DNA of 64,000 bases, taken from the NCBI GenBank assembly GCA_027475525.1, contig JAMWFC010000125.1, forward strand, positions 62,001 to 126,000, given 5' to 3'. The DNA comes from Macrolepiota albuminosa (Eukaryota; Basidiomycota; Agaricomycetes; Agaricales; Agaricaceae). This document shows positions 35,424 to 47,514 of this stretch, in pieces. The position numbers were made by a program, and so were the translations under genes. How positions within the stretch are numbered: the first letter of the stretch is position 1; each line of letters opens with the position of its first letter. Under the pieces are notes generated by a model. It was given only the letters and a program-made list of their open reading frames with translations. It was not told where the DNA came from and made no database searches.

Positions 35424-35913
35424 ATATCCGATGAATCAAGTCTTTGGGTGGCAAAGGGGGTACCTGAGCCTCTTTTCCAGTTCCACTGGACCTCAGAGCC
35501 TGAATAACGCTAAGCTTAGTGAACCGCCAGTACCCTGTGGTTGCTTCTGGTCTATAGAGCGGGGGCCGAGTCTCCAGGAGCCACTCTTCTATGACAACAA
35601 GTTTAATGAGGAGGGGCGAGTAGTCTGCCTGCGCAACTATGGATGTTGGCATGTATGGTATACGGGTGGCAAGGTGGGCATCAAAGGTCTTGAGCGCATG
35701 CAATTGACATTGAGTGAATGTTTTGTGGATCTGGAAAAAGAATATAACGTAAAATTAGAGTGTAAGAAAGCAAATGTGAACACGTACGAGCCTGTTGTTG
35801 AGCGGCGGCGAGAGTTGTGGCTATGCTTGATCACTTTTGATGAGGGCTCCATCAAAGCCCTCATCGAAAGTGATCATTGTCCCATGCTAACCAATTTTAA
35901 AATAAATAAATAA
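35332..35913 (+). other. Unrecognised 193-codon open frame
   Basis: The frame overlaps the DUF2461 fragment on the other strand and ends inside the first hairpin repeat. Its C-terminal part (RNYGCWHVWYTGGKVGIKGL, ECKKANVNTYEPVVERRREL) has a gene-like make-up, but I know no family for it. It may be chance. Confidence 0.25.
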
Positions 35914-36124
35914 ATATTTATATTACATGTGCCAGCAGTTGTGGCTGTGCTTGATCACTTTTGATGAGGGCTCCATCAAAGCCCTCATCGAAAGTGATCA
36001 TTGTCTCACGCTAACCAATTTTAAAATAAATAGATAAATATTTATATTGCAACGTGCCAGCAGTTGTGGCTATGCTTGATCACTTTCAATGAGGGCTCCA
36101 TCAAAGCCCTCATCGAAAGTGATC
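35829..36124. repeat. Triple tandem repeat (about 124 bp) with a 20-bp-stem hairpin in each unit
   Basis: Hairpins at 35829-35875, 35953-35999 and 36078-36124: left arm GATCACTTTTGATGAGGGCT, right arm AGCCCTCATCGAAAGTGATC. Each is preceded by GTTGTGGCTATGCTT and followed by CATTGTCCCATGCTAAC and an AT-rich TTTTAAAATAAATAAATA tail. Related units lie at 38296-38420, 46031-46205 and, degraded, near 47660-47760. They sit at the 3' side of the minus-strand gene cluster. Confidence 0.85.
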
Positions 36125-36199
36125 ATTGTCCCATGCTAACTAAAATGAATAAATAAACATTCCAATGAGCTGCTTTCCTTAATAATGAATAAACTGAAT

Positions 36200-36345
36200 T
36201 GTACCAGGTTTCCGAGAGGGCCCATTGAGCTGGTCTTGGGCACAGGGTTAAATTTTTTGTATCTGCTGCCATCACACAGTTCTGAGATGGCCCATTGAGG
36301 CGGTCTCGGGCACAGAGTTAAATTTTTTGTACTTTCTGCTATGTG
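36200..36345. repeat. Diverged direct repeat of about 70 bp
   Basis: GGCCCATTGAG...GGTCT-GGGCACAG-GTTAAATTTTTTGTA occurs twice with several differences. Unlike the 77-bp duplications this is diverged, so it is a genuine repeat. Confidence 0.7.
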
Positions 36346-36702
36346 ACAGCTATTCTATAGTAAAGTAAAGGGTAGCGGTAGGAGGGTAGTGCAGAAATAT
36401 ATTCAAGTTACTATTAACTAGAAGACAATCTATAAGATGGTTTATTCCTTTTTGTCAGTTAAACTGCGCACCTAGAGAGCAATCGTCAAGATGGTTTGTC
36501 CCTTCCGGGTACAGGTCTCAGATTGCTTTCTCGGTACAGTGATCACATGTGCTGGCGACTTGAAGCCCTTATTTGTCTTGTGAAATCGGAGATTTAACCC
36601 AATATATTATAACTGTGCCAGCGTAATTTCTAAAAAAAAGCTAGAATCAAACAATATAATATAAAGACTTTATTGCAGACAGTTTTAAAATAATGATACA
36701 GT

Positions 36703-38142
36703 TCAATTGCCTGGTGGGAATTCATTGACAAACTTGATAATATACTCCCACATATCTTGGAGCTGCATCGCCTCAAAAAGTTGTTCCAGCAGTGTAAATG
36801 ATTTGTCTCGAGTAATTTGCAAGTATTCATCAACACTAGTATACATGCCATCTTGTGCAATTCTGAATTCAAGTTGCTGGAGCAAAGTAGTCAGCATTGG
36901 TCCAAATGAAATTGATCTTCCTGTCTTCATGTCGTTTGGTGTAGTCCAAGTCGTATCAAGCAAGACTCCAAGCCCAAACTAAAAAGAAATAGATTAATAG
37001 AGAATTATCAAGACAAAATTCAACCTTTTGATAGAGGTACAAAACATAGTTTCTGGTAGTCGTTTTTCACTGGTACGCTTTGCCAAATGCTTTTCGCATT
37101 TTCTTCCACTGAGATTCTTGTTTTGGCTGTGGTGTTCGAAAGCGCATGTCTTGAATCTCGTCTTTACTTAGATACGCAAATGCATTGTCAAGATATTTTG
37201 TACGTTCATTTTGAGGGAGTTCGTTCCAAGTGGTTTGAAACTTGAGAGTGTGGATTGTGCGGACGATGTAGCAAATAAAAAAAACAAGATTTTCTCCATG
37301 CGGATTCTCATGAAGAAACTGGCATATAATCAGTATCTATTTGGATTTTATAACAAATCTTACCTTTTCATGCTTCAAGAGACATTGCTTGATATTGTTT
37401 TCAGCATCGATATTTTGGGACAACTCAATAACATCCGTCCATTGCGCCATATTATTCATTCCCTCTTGCAATAATGATGTCTAATAAAGTATAAGTAGTA
37501 CAATCACCATCGTAAGTTGTACGCATACCAGATATAGAACAGTAGTCGGATAGTATCCCACCAATAACCGAGCAAGGATGTCATCTTCACGCTTGGCAAA
37601 GCTGCATTTTTTTGGGCGCATAATGTTGCTAATAAGGCTATCTATCGCAAAGTGAGAATCAAAGGCATCTGGCCAGATCTTGGTTAATCTCAAAGTTATT
37701 TCCTGAAAACGATTTATTAGTAGCAATAACTGAGATTAAAGATACTTACATCTCTATTATCTTTGACCATATGTTGTTCTTCTTGTTCTTCAGAAAAGCT
37801 AGCAAGAATTTCGTGTTTGTAGTCGGATACAAATGTCATGTTCAGCAAATTATCTATTTCAAAGTTAAATATATGCGCTAATAATAGAGAAAACTGACCT
37901 TCAATGCCTGAGTTATCATCCCAAGTGTATTCACCATCCAGAAAATCTTCGGATATAGTAGCCAGCATAGCAACTTGAGATGTCATTTGTCCAATGAATT
38001 CTCATGCAAGTCTCAGAGTATTTGCAAATTCTCGGCGACTAGGAGGCGTTGAAGGCATTTCTAAGGGTTCCAAAGTACCAACAGCAGTCAAGGCATCTTG
38101 TAATGAGTGGAGAATCTCTTCATGCTCAGTATAAATAGACAT
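36703..38142 (-). pseudogene. Multi-exon gene of unknown function next to the RecQ gene
   Basis: From MSIYTEHEEILHSLQDALTA (38142) the minus strand reads, across short introns: PSTPPSRREFANTLRLA, stop, EFIGQMTSQVAMLATISED; IDNLLNMTFVSDYKHEILAS; EITLRLTKIWPDAFDSHFAI; KREDDILARLLVGYYPTTVL; SLLQEGMNNMAQWTDVIELS; ENLVFFICYIVRTIHTLKFQ; RTKYLDNAFAYLSKDEIQDM; a stop after FGKAYQ; and DTTWTTPNDMKTGRSISFGP to FVNEFPPGN. It is a helical protein of about 400 residues with no motif I recognise. Both internal stops (38002-38004 and 37067-37069) fit CGA to TGA, so the reading is otherwise open. Its place between hairpin repeats and the RecQ gene suggests it belongs to the same unit. Confidence 0.5.
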
Positions 38143-38295
38143 GGTAAAGTGTATATATGTGATCACTAAATTAAGTCGTTAATTATTTAGACTTGAACAA
38201 ATAAGGTCAATTAATAAAATATTTATGAAAAAGTGTTTTTTTTCCTCAATTAAAACTTTTTGCTTGATTTGAGTAAAAAAAAAACTCACAGTACA

Positions 38296-38420
38296 GGCAC
38301 TCTAATTGTGAGTGCCAGAGAGCTTGTGACTGTGCTTGATCATTTTTGATGAGGGCTCTTTGAGCACTTTTTCCATGCTAGCTAATTATTTTAAATAATT
38401 AAGTATTTATTTATTTTCAG
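38296..38420. repeat. Palindrome plus degraded hairpin repeat unit
   Basis: A 21-bp palindrome (core CACTCTAATTGTGAGTG, 38296-38316) is followed directly by GAGCTTGTGACTGTGCTTGAT and TTTTTGATGAGGGCT, the start of the repeat unit seen three times at 35.8-36.1 kb, and by its AT-rich tail. Confidence 0.75.
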
Positions 38421-38514
38421 ACTTTGCCTCGACATTTTTGTACTCTAGATATATTTGTTGAAGTGAAAGAAAGTTTATTAGTATTATACACACATGTCTA
38501 GTCAAAATAAACTA

Positions 38515-41500
38515 AGCATGGACAATGTCTACAATGATGGGATCACCAGGAGGAAGAATTCGATATAATTTATAAAATGCGATAACAAACTGAGCAGGAC
38601 AAGGAATCTGTCCAGCGTTTAATGGAGGTTGTGAAAGCCATTGAGAAAACGATGTTGGGACCAACCACTATTGGACATTTGCCACATTAAGCTGTTTTGC
38701 AATACTAGTAAGAATCTTGATGCGTTTTTCTTCTGGCTGAGTTGTCAAGATGAGAGAAATCGCTGTAGGCAATATGTAAGGGATAATTTCATGGTGGGGA
38801 CATTTTGAAGTATTTGCTGGAGCGTTAGATGGGAAGGAATCATGGTTTAAAATACCGCAAAAAGGTATCCAACAGAAATAACATAATGGCCAATCGTAGA
38901 ATTGCTGGAAATGGAGCTGTCACATGCAATTAAACCATATTGTATAGTAGCTATGGCGTGGATGGTTTGGATGAGATTCTTGAGAGCCGTTGACCCAACA
39001 ATGTGCACATCCAATAGCAACAATTTGATCAATCGCTGTTTTTAAATACTTGAATTCTTCATGCGCTCGTTGAATTTCAGAATTCAAGACTTGTCCACTT
39101 GTTTCAACAGTGAGAGGCCGAAATGCTGCATGGACTGTGCTTGAATATAGAGGTGACAAAGAAGCTGTTGTAGATGATGATTGAAATGCTCGTTTGCGAT
39201 AGGGTTGGTGTGAGTCTGAAATCTTAGCAGCAGCAGCATTTCGTCTGCGAAGAGATGGAGGGTTGGTTTCAAGAGTGGGACGATGAAAAGTGGGCTGAAC
39301 AGCAGTATAAAGTTCTTGTGTTGAATGCTGTAAACAAATGTATAAATTCTTATAATTTCATTACGGAGATAATATATCGAACCTTGGCAACCTTTTGACA
39401 CTGATCGTAAAGGTGGGCATCCATGAGAGATGCACAAGAATGAGCAATGCCATCAACAGCATAAAGTGCTAGTCGACGGCAAACAGATGTTTGAAGAAAG
39501 GTATTCATGTCGCCAATACCAATATGGTCTATCTGATCCGAATTGGCTGTTGTCGAAAGAAGCTCTGTATAAAAGACATGAGATTCGCATGGAGAGCCAT
39601 CGCGACCACCACAGCCAGATTTTTGTACAAAATGCATGAGACCATGAACGTCGTAGTGGATCACATAGCGAACAGTTGGAAAATCAATTCCCTGACCAAA
39701 TCCCATTGTTGCGATCATCCACCTTTCATGATTATTGTTTCCTTCATACCAAGTATCCTGAAGCTTTTTTTTGAGATCAGCATTTTGTGCTTCATCATCA
39801 TGCATTTTACTATAGTACTTGGGCAGCTTGAGAAAATCGCTGAGAGCATTGACCCAATCGACGGTTTTGCCATAGATTAGTCCACGTTCGTTTTGCTTTA
39901 ATGTAGTATGTTCGACAAATTGCTTGATTCGCGTCAGAGCTTCTGCCCTGTTTGAAACAGCAACGACATGATAAGAAATGTTTTTTCTTGCAGCAGGGCA
40001 GCGGATTCATAAAGTAGATGTCGATCGATACTCATCCAGTTACAAAGCTGATTGATGGAGCGAGGAAAGATTGTAGCTGAGAGAAAAGTAATTGGTTTTC
40101 CGAGAGCTGTAAGATTTTGTAAAGCTGGAAATTCTGGTCGAAAGTCAGAAGTATAAAGCTGATGGGCCTCGTCAATAAAGATGTGGTTGAGTCAATAATT
40201 AGCTGCATTAGACCATTCGCAAAATGCATCTGTCGCTGCAAAATGAGCAGGTACGAAAACAATTTGGTGACTAATGCCATCGCATTGAGGATAGATTCCT
40301 GCTGAAATGGGTGTGCACGCAAGCCTACGTGCCATATCATTGATGAGAGCAGTAAGGGGTATGACCACAAGAAAGAGATCCTGTGAATGCAACCAAGCAG
40401 CTGCAAGAAATCCTAAAGTTTTGCCGCTTCCAGTAGGGAGGACTGCAAGAACATGATCTTTTGTAAGAGACGACTGGACTAATTCTGCCTGTTCAGGACA
40501 GCTCCAAGCAGCTTTTTGCTGGCTTTGATTAGGCAAGAGTCCGGCTATACGATTGAGAAGATGTGGGTGAACAAATATTGTATGCTTGCGAGGCTGTGGT
40601 TGAGCAATAGATGGAGAACCAATAGAGCGACAAACTTGTTGAGCAATATATGGACCCATAGATTGAGCGTATATATCAAGTCGTTCAGTCAGAGATTGAG
40701 CTAGTTTTTTTTGCAGAATTATCAAGGTGTTTTTTGACCTGATCCTGGATTTTTTGAAAAAGCGGTTCCAAAATATCATCAAGATCTTTCCAAATACCAT
40801 CTCTTGCTTGATGGCTACCTTTCTAAAAAATTAAGTGTAACATAACTATGCAATGTATATAGAATATAACTTACAAGCTTGTATGATTTCATTTGACAAG
40901 CCAGAGATGTATGCAATTGTCCAAGACAGACATGCCATCGGAAACAGACTTGCTGGTCGGACGCAATAGCAGTATGTGAAAATCCAGGAAGCGCATTACT
41001 TATTTCAAGACCATAATGCTTTTCTCCAGTTGTCTTGCTATGATTAAAGGATTCATGTATCACACGAAGATCTTCATCTTCTTCATCAGGTTCTGTAAAG
41101 CTGATTTGTGCTATATGAGTCATTATAGAACACATTATCTGCCGCCATTCTTGAATACTGTACGATCTGTTCAAAAAATCAAATGAAAAGGATCAAAGAG
41201 CATCTGAAAATTGCTCTGTCTTCATAATATGTCCACTTTGAACAAATACATGAGTAAAGTAGTGTTGAGCCATTTCTTTCAGAATTCGAGCTGTGGGAGC
41301 CAAGTTTGCTGTGCAAGGGTAGATGGATCCAAGAACAAGTAAAAAAAGCCGAGAAACATGAAAGCTTGGTGCATGAGCAATCATGCGCGTTGCACCATGA
41401 ATGTTTCGGTTCTTGTTATAAGATGTGATAAAAGTAGGAATATTGTTGATGATAAAGAAATTGCGTGGGACATCACCATTATTAGCATATTTGAGATCAT

Positions 41501-44181
41501 CGCATTCAGTTCCACGAAGTTCACCACCCCAGGTAGTCGAGGCAAGACAGAATAAAATGCCGACAATTTTATCCAACAATGTGAACCACGACCAAAGACC
41601 TTGCAAAATAATATAAAATATAACTTGAAATATGAAAAATAATGCTTACCAGAGCAAGGTTGGAATGATCCGTCAATGATTTGAAACAAGTTTGTATCTT
41701 TTGTCAAATGATGCAGTAGTCGAAGTTTAAAAGGTTCCCAGGAATTTGTTAAAATAGAAAAGACAGAAAACAGCTTGGTTTCATTGAGCGGTTCATCAGT
41801 ATACCAATCCTTCATTCAGTCAAGACTAGGATCCAGATGCGAGTCAATACAATCCAAAATATCTTGGTATTTACAACCGCGAAATAGTTCTTCAATGAGC
41901 TTTTCAACTTGCTGAATCTGATTTTGAATCCCCTAATGAAAAGTATGCATATTGATAGGGAACCTGTCGATACTGAATGACGTGTAATCTTTGTTCCAGT
42001 TGAATCTGGGAATGCCGGGTTGTGCTTTAGCGATTGTTGTAAGAAGCATGGTATACTGCCGAAGAGTATTAAACATATGTTGTCCTCCTTCATGTATCCA
42101 TGGCTTGATATATTCATCGTAGCATCTAAAATATAAGAATAAATATTTTGTTAATATATGTAATAATACGCTTACTTTTGAGTGGTTTGGTTAGTCGTCT
42201 CTGAAAGCCTTATAATTTCATGACAAGCTGTTGCACAAAATCCCCACTAAGCACGAGAGATATCATGTGTAAACGTAGTAGCGGGAGCAAGTGTTCCTGA
42301 ATCATCTTTGAGGTGTGTAATAAGAAGAAATCGAGTAAATGGATCACGAGTTGCTTTCTTCAAAAACTTGGGACTAGGCTGCGATAAAAGAGACCAAATG
42401 GATGAATGGATTTGGTTGATAATAGCAGATTCATCAGTTGATAGCGCTAACATTTCCTCGAGTTCAGTAAAAAGACAAAGAGTCGTGGGATGAAGAGATA
42501 TCATGAAAGATGGAATCAGGTTACTGAGATGCCGAAGAATAAATATCATGAAATATGCAACATAGGTTGCATTGGTGGGTACTGTTCTGGTTTCTTGTGA
42601 GGAAAGAAAAGGGCGGCTTTCGATAGAATGCCTGTAAAATGTTGAAAAATAATATTTAAAGCAGTTTGTCAAAATAACTTACTGAGGATTACTTGAATGA
42701 ATCAGCCGTCGTGTAAGCACATCGAGTTCATAGAGCTCTTGAGATATCTGTATATAGTATACTTTGGTAAGTTCCAACAACCAATGAAATTGTGGCTCTG
42801 TTTCTTTATCTGGAGCAACTGCCATATGACACAAAAGACCAATATTATTTCTTTTCAACATAAGATCCCAATCTGTCCAGGCAAAAATGAGATGTCAAGC
42901 ATGAGGATTGCTAGCAGGATGGTAAATCTCAGAAACTTTTCCAAGACCGATCTTGTCATTATAGTCCATAATTTGCTTGAGTGCATCAACGTCTGTCTAA
43001 GGCATATAAATGACTTCTTGATAGACTCTTTCATTTTTGTATGTCGATAACGGTTGGCAGAGAACTTCTTTTATAGGTTGATCATGAATAGTGTAGCTGG
43101 GATGATGTTGATTGAAGTGGATAAATATACGCTTTTTTTCAGAAAAAATAATGTTTTCTTTGAGACATTCTGGGAGCATGCATTGATATTCGACAGTAAC
43201 AGGAATACCTTCGAATGGAGGGATTGGTGCATTGCCAAGACTGAGAGGCTGGTGTGCATTAAGACGCCAAAAAAGATCCTGAAGAATTTCTTGAGAAGGA
43301 ATACGACGTTCTGGAGGTAGAAAATGATTTGTTTCTTGAGTATGTTTATGAGCGTGAGCATGAATACGTTGGAATGGAACAAGTGAATAACAAATGAGAC
43401 AAATGATGCGATTGTAATTTGGATCGACACGAAGAAGGTAGCCAAGCAAGCGATGATTAGTTTCTTCAACAATTGCAGAATCGCTATTAATCGTAGGGAT
43501 ATCGTCGATGGGCTGTTTCAGTATATTTTGATTATCGTTCTTGCTTTCATTGCTAGAGTCTTCTGGCATATCAGTGAGCGATATATTGTCATCATTGTCG
43601 AGAGAGGCCAGTGCAGAGAGTGTGTTAGAAGGATCATCATTGTGATTGGATGTTGAAGTCAGATGAAGAGAAGAAAGCGATTCTGTTAATGTCAAGTTGG
43701 TTGTAGATTTTTGAGCAGAAGAAGGGTTAGAACAATCGTCGGCCTGTTTAGTCTTTTTTTTTTTTGATTTTGGCTGCTGCAAGAATTGGCCCAAAGGATA
43801 TTCTGGCTCATCAAGATAAATTTGTGCATCTGGTGCAGGATGTTCTTTTGATCGGCACAAGTGATTGACAAGATAAAAATTTAGCCAAGCATGCTGAGGC
43901 GCACTGCAAGGACAAGGTAAAAGTTGCGTTTCAGGATTTCTTTGAATAATAATTTTTTGATCTGTATTCAACATTTTAGGATTAAAGATACAAGTATTTG
44001 CAGAAAACTTACTCTGATATTGTATGGTATGCTGGGAACGATGATACATATTATCGTGCTTTTTTTGAGTCAAATTTGATGGAATGCATTTTCTTTTGCA
44101 GTTTTCTTGATTGCATGTCGTTCTATTCAAAATATAAATAAGAATGTTAAGATAGAAAAAAAAAACTAACAATCGAGGCAT
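38515..44181 (-). pseudogene. RecQ-type DNA helicase with N-terminal OrsD-like zinc-finger region
   Basis: The N-terminal part (44181-42997) is one frame with two Cys/His pairs: CLICYSLVPFQRIHAHAHKH and CMLPECLKENIIF...HFNQHHP, like the OrsD/DUF3505 fungal domain. The middle (42.7-40.9 kb) holds a conserved block (GGELRGTECDDL, FFIINNIPTFITSYNKNRNI) known from basidiomycete RecQ-like proteins. The helicase core follows: motif I AVLPTGSGKT (about 40440), II FIDEAHQ, III FLSATI, IV GLIYGKTVDW, V MGFGQGIDFPTVRYVIHYDV, VI QKSGCGGRDG where GRGGR is expected (39611-39613, Arg to Cys). A C-terminal zinc-ribbon-like CAHCW ... CYFCW ends near 38.5 kb. Stops at 40192-40194, 41816-41818 and 38920-38922 fit CGA; an A-run indel near 39985 shifts frame. 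Family members unwind DNA and are often linked to telomeres or transposons. Confidence 0.75.
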
Positions 44182-44505
44182 TTGATGAAATGTTAAACAA
44201 TGTTGAAAAAGAAGCAGTAGACGTATCCTGCTTTGAACTTTGGTATTTCAATAAATATAAAATAACTATTAAATGATTAATATATATTATAATAGCTAAA
44301 ATTGATTTAGTGATTTTATATAATTAATATTGCTTGTAATTCAGAGTTAATGTTTAAATTGAGACTATAATAAAATAATTATTTAATTTGGACTAAGTTT
44401 AAGTTCGAGTTAGTGTTGAACAGAAAAGAAATATATTAATATGTTTTAAAAAACATATTCTGATATATATGAGCACAAACATCAATATATATTCAAAAAA
44501 AAATA
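44182..44505. other. AT-rich spacer
   Basis: Very AT-rich, without open frames of note. It separates the RecQ gene from the C2H2/CWxCW gene upstream on the same strand. Confidence 0.5.
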
Positions 44506-45960
44506 CTAACCATTAGTGTAATCAATTGATAGAGGTTCTAAAGGCAAATTACCTTCGTCTCGAAGACGAAAATACGTATAGACAAGAGTAACAAGATTAT
44601 ACAAATTGGGATAATTCTTGAGACCAGACCACATCATGAGCCAAGTTTTGTAATCTTCGACATTGGTAAAAGCATCTGTTGAAATGTCGAGAGCAGTGAA
44701 TATAATGGTGTGAAGAGTAGTACAATGATAAATAATATAAGCAAATGCTCGCCAAAAATCACTATGCCAGGAATTGTTGCAATTGCTATCGAATTGAGCG
44801 CCAACTCGCTGATTGTGAGCATATATTTCGAGAGGTTTAGGACACCAACAGCTCCAACAAGCTGGGACTCGGTCAGCGGTGTGAAATCCTCATTGAAAGT
44901 TGTTGCGATAATAAGAAGATGTGGCAAATTCAGGAAGAGAACAGTTGAGAAGAGTCATATGTGAGTCAATTTGATCGATATTGAGTAAAGCATGTCCGAC
45001 ACACATGTCCTTCATTATCAATACTAATGGAGACAGGTATGCGGCAAATGATTTGTCCGAATGATGGTCGGTATGAAGAATTCGATCGAAAGAAACAGTC
45101 GGAAGTGTTGTTGTAGACCTGGATTGCATAGAAAGAAAAAGCGGAACAATTTGATGAGGCAAGGAATATGAAAGCGAGTTTCTTGTGGACTTTTGCGCAA
45201 GTGGTGAAGAAAAAGAATCGGGTGCAATCGAAGAGTTGGATGAAGACAGATTAACATGAAAATGTTTTAATGATGATGAGTTTGGATAGTGATCTTCGGA
45301 AAACTTGCGCTTTTGAGACTCAATAGGTGTTGAGGCTGGTTCAGATGGGGGTACAGCAAGTAACTAAATGACAATATAGAAAATTCATTGTTATATACTA
45401 AAAATTGAAACTCACATCTTTGAGATCATGACTATCAACCAGATGATGAAAAAGCTCCAGAGGTTTGCATTTGTCTGTGCAGTCTGTGACAGGACAGAAA
45501 AATGCATATCCATTACGCTGAATGTTAAACACGTGTCCTATAAAAAATGAATAAAAGATGACAAGAATACAAGAAACTTTTGACCTAAAACAGTAAAGCT
45601 TAATACCAATGCTTTGTTATGAATGGGCAAGTGATTTTCTAAATGTTCTGAATCGGTCATAAGACACAGGCATACAGGACAAGTAACGCTATAAAGTATT
45701 GGTAAAATGAAAATAAATAACATTGAAGATAAACTTACTGTACAATGCAGTTTGACATATTTGAGCTATAAAGTATTGGTAAAATGAAAATAAATAACAT
45801 TGAAGATAAACTTACTGTACAATGCAGTTTGACATATTTGATTTGCATAGATATTGCAAGCCGTTGTCGTAGTAAATTGAGCAAAAGCTTGGGGAATAGA
45901 ATTCTTGGGGTAAGTTCTATAGAAGCGCACAAATTATGTCATATCTGTCAAAACATAGTT
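44506..45960 (-). pseudogene. C2H2 zinc-finger / CWxCW protein related to RecQ C-termini
   Basis: Minus-strand exons: LLLNLLRQRLAISMQIKYVK (about 45850); TCPVCLCLMTDSEHLENHLP (about 45670), a C2H2-like finger; FFCPVTDCTDKCKPLELFHH (about 45470), a second finger; a Ser-rich linker (SEPASTPIESQKRKFSED); then DMCVGHALLNIDQIDSHMTL, a TGA (44890-44892, fits CGA), VPACWSCWCPKPLEIYAHNQ, and PNLYNLVTLVYTYFRLRDEG. The CWxCW segment and the end resemble C-terminal parts of basidiomycete RecQ-like proteins, so this may be the remains of a second such gene without the helicase core. Introns of about 50 nt are recognisable. Confidence 0.45.
45689..45842. repeat. Exact 77-bp tandem duplication (likely assembly join)
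   Basis: 45689-45765 equals 45766-45842; the unit covers an exon end and intron of the C2H2/CWxCW gene. Confidence 0.9.
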
Positions 45961-46030
45961 AAACTATTGAGATACAATAATAATATATATACAATATAAC
46001 ACTCTATTTTGAAATGTAGTATTCAAAAGA

Positions 46031-46205
46031 GGACACTCTGATTGTGAGTGCCGGTTATCTTGTGGCTGTGCTTGATAAATGATAGGGAGGGCAGCGGTTA
46101 CGTTGTGAGGTGAGTGGTATTGATCACTTTTGGTGAGGGCTCTGATGCACCAAAAGTGATCACCTTCCCATGCTAATTAATTTTTTAAAATAAATAAATA
46201 TATAT
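46031..46205. repeat. Palindrome plus hairpin repeat unit
   Basis: Palindrome core CACTCTGATTGTGAGTG (46034-46050), then GGTTATCTTGTGGCTGTGCTTG, an inserted purine-rich stretch, and a hairpin at 46122-46161 (GATCACTTTTGGTG / CACCAAAAGTGATC) followed by CCCATGCTAATTAATTTT and an AT-rich tail. Same family as 35.8-36.1 and 38.3 kb. Confidence 0.8.
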
Positions 46206-46374
46206 TTGAAATTGAGTTTGCAACATCTAATTTTATCTAAGTAGATATCAAAATAACTGGGAAGTCTCTATAGTTATGGGCTGAAGATACAGCCTGCCCT
46301 ATGTCGCTCTAGAGGTAGGATCTATCCTCTGTTTTCATGCTTACTAATACTTTTATGCACTACAGCTCAACTAG

Positions 46375-46460
46375 GACAAACCATACAACACTGAACCAAT
46401 TGATGTATGGGGCATTGGCGTCATCTTGTACGCCATGCTTGCAGGCAGTACAAACACAGA
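46375..46460 (+). pseudogene. Protein kinase subdomain IX fragment (Chk1-like)
   Basis: One frame reads YNTEPIDVWGIGVILYAMLAG, the DxWxxGxxLxxLxxG core of Ser/Thr kinases with PIDVWGIGVIL typical of Chk1. Nothing else of the kinase is intact; the rest to 46.8 kb has no clear frame. Confidence 0.4.
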
Positions 46461-46799
46461 ATACTTACCTGGCACTGCATAAAACAATGATGGGTCTGTG
46501 GAATGGCATCATTGGTGAGGGCAGGATCATGTTGAGGAGCATCTGTGCCTGTGCTGACTGGATGTGCAGATGTGGAGGTGGAGACAGGGAGTGTGGGCTT
46601 GAGGTTTGCATTGAAAAGGTCACGTAAGGTGTGGGAGAGGCACCGTGGGTTCCATTTGCGCTAGACAGGGAATGTATGTGATGGGAGGCATGGAAGGAGA
46701 GAGGGTGAGGCAAGACTGTAACAGCATCGTGCTTTACGCTTGTACTTTGTTCATCAGATAGTGTAGCTAACAATACACCAGATTAGTGAAACATCCAAA

Positions 46800-47500
46800 G
46801 TATACGTCATCTTCACAATCACCGTTCTTGCATGAGCTAACTCATCATCACACAAATTGCTCCACACATTCAAGACAGATTAGAAAAGAAGTGAGAGTGC
46901 ACAAGTGTACGAAGGCGGTCGGGCCTTAGGTCGAAGAACTTCAGGTCAAGCAACAGGCCGAGGGAAGATATTTACGTATCACACAAGAAATCTGAAAAAA
47001 AAGAAGACATAACGGGCCTTGGAAACACTTCCATTTCTCATAAGCACATACATGATGAAGACTGACGAAACAGGCTGACCCAAGCCCCAGCGTTTGATCT
47101 CGCACAACAGTCATGAACCACGTGCCCTCCAGAGTCCATATACAACCAAATTATAACTTCACTCCACATCATCAGCAGAACCAACAGTGTTCTCATCCTG
47201 TGTGGTCTGCTTGCGTTGGGCAATTACGGCCATCATTGTACCTGCTGGAACCTAACAGAAAACGTTGATCTGACTAGGTAGCATGCATCCAAATTTGTCA
47301 AGTGTACAGACTATATAGGGGTCTGTCATTAAAAGGTGGGTGGACTGTTGGGCAGTCACAGATGACAAGAGATTGCCCAATGTTTACTGAGGTTGACGAG
47401 TAATGGTGTCTAGTAAAAGTAATGAAAAAAAAGTTTTCATGCGTACTGTATAGATAGCAAGAAAATTTGAGAACAAAGTGCTGAGTCCATGAAAGCGGAG
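46800..47500. other. No supported gene
   Basis: Only short frames on both strands, without motifs. Confidence 0.4.
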
Positions 47501-47514
47501 CAACATCAATTAAA

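Noticed and set aside
35829..36124. Helitron 3' ends (hairpin followed by CTAA)
   Set aside because: The hairpin-to-CTAA spacing (about 11 nt) fits, but sequence conservation continues well past the CTAA into an AT-rich tail, and no Rep domain is found nearby.
40192..40800. Functional RecQ helicase
   Set aside because: Stops, an A-run frameshift and the Arg-to-Cys change in motif VI make this copy unlikely to work, although the gene layout is complete.
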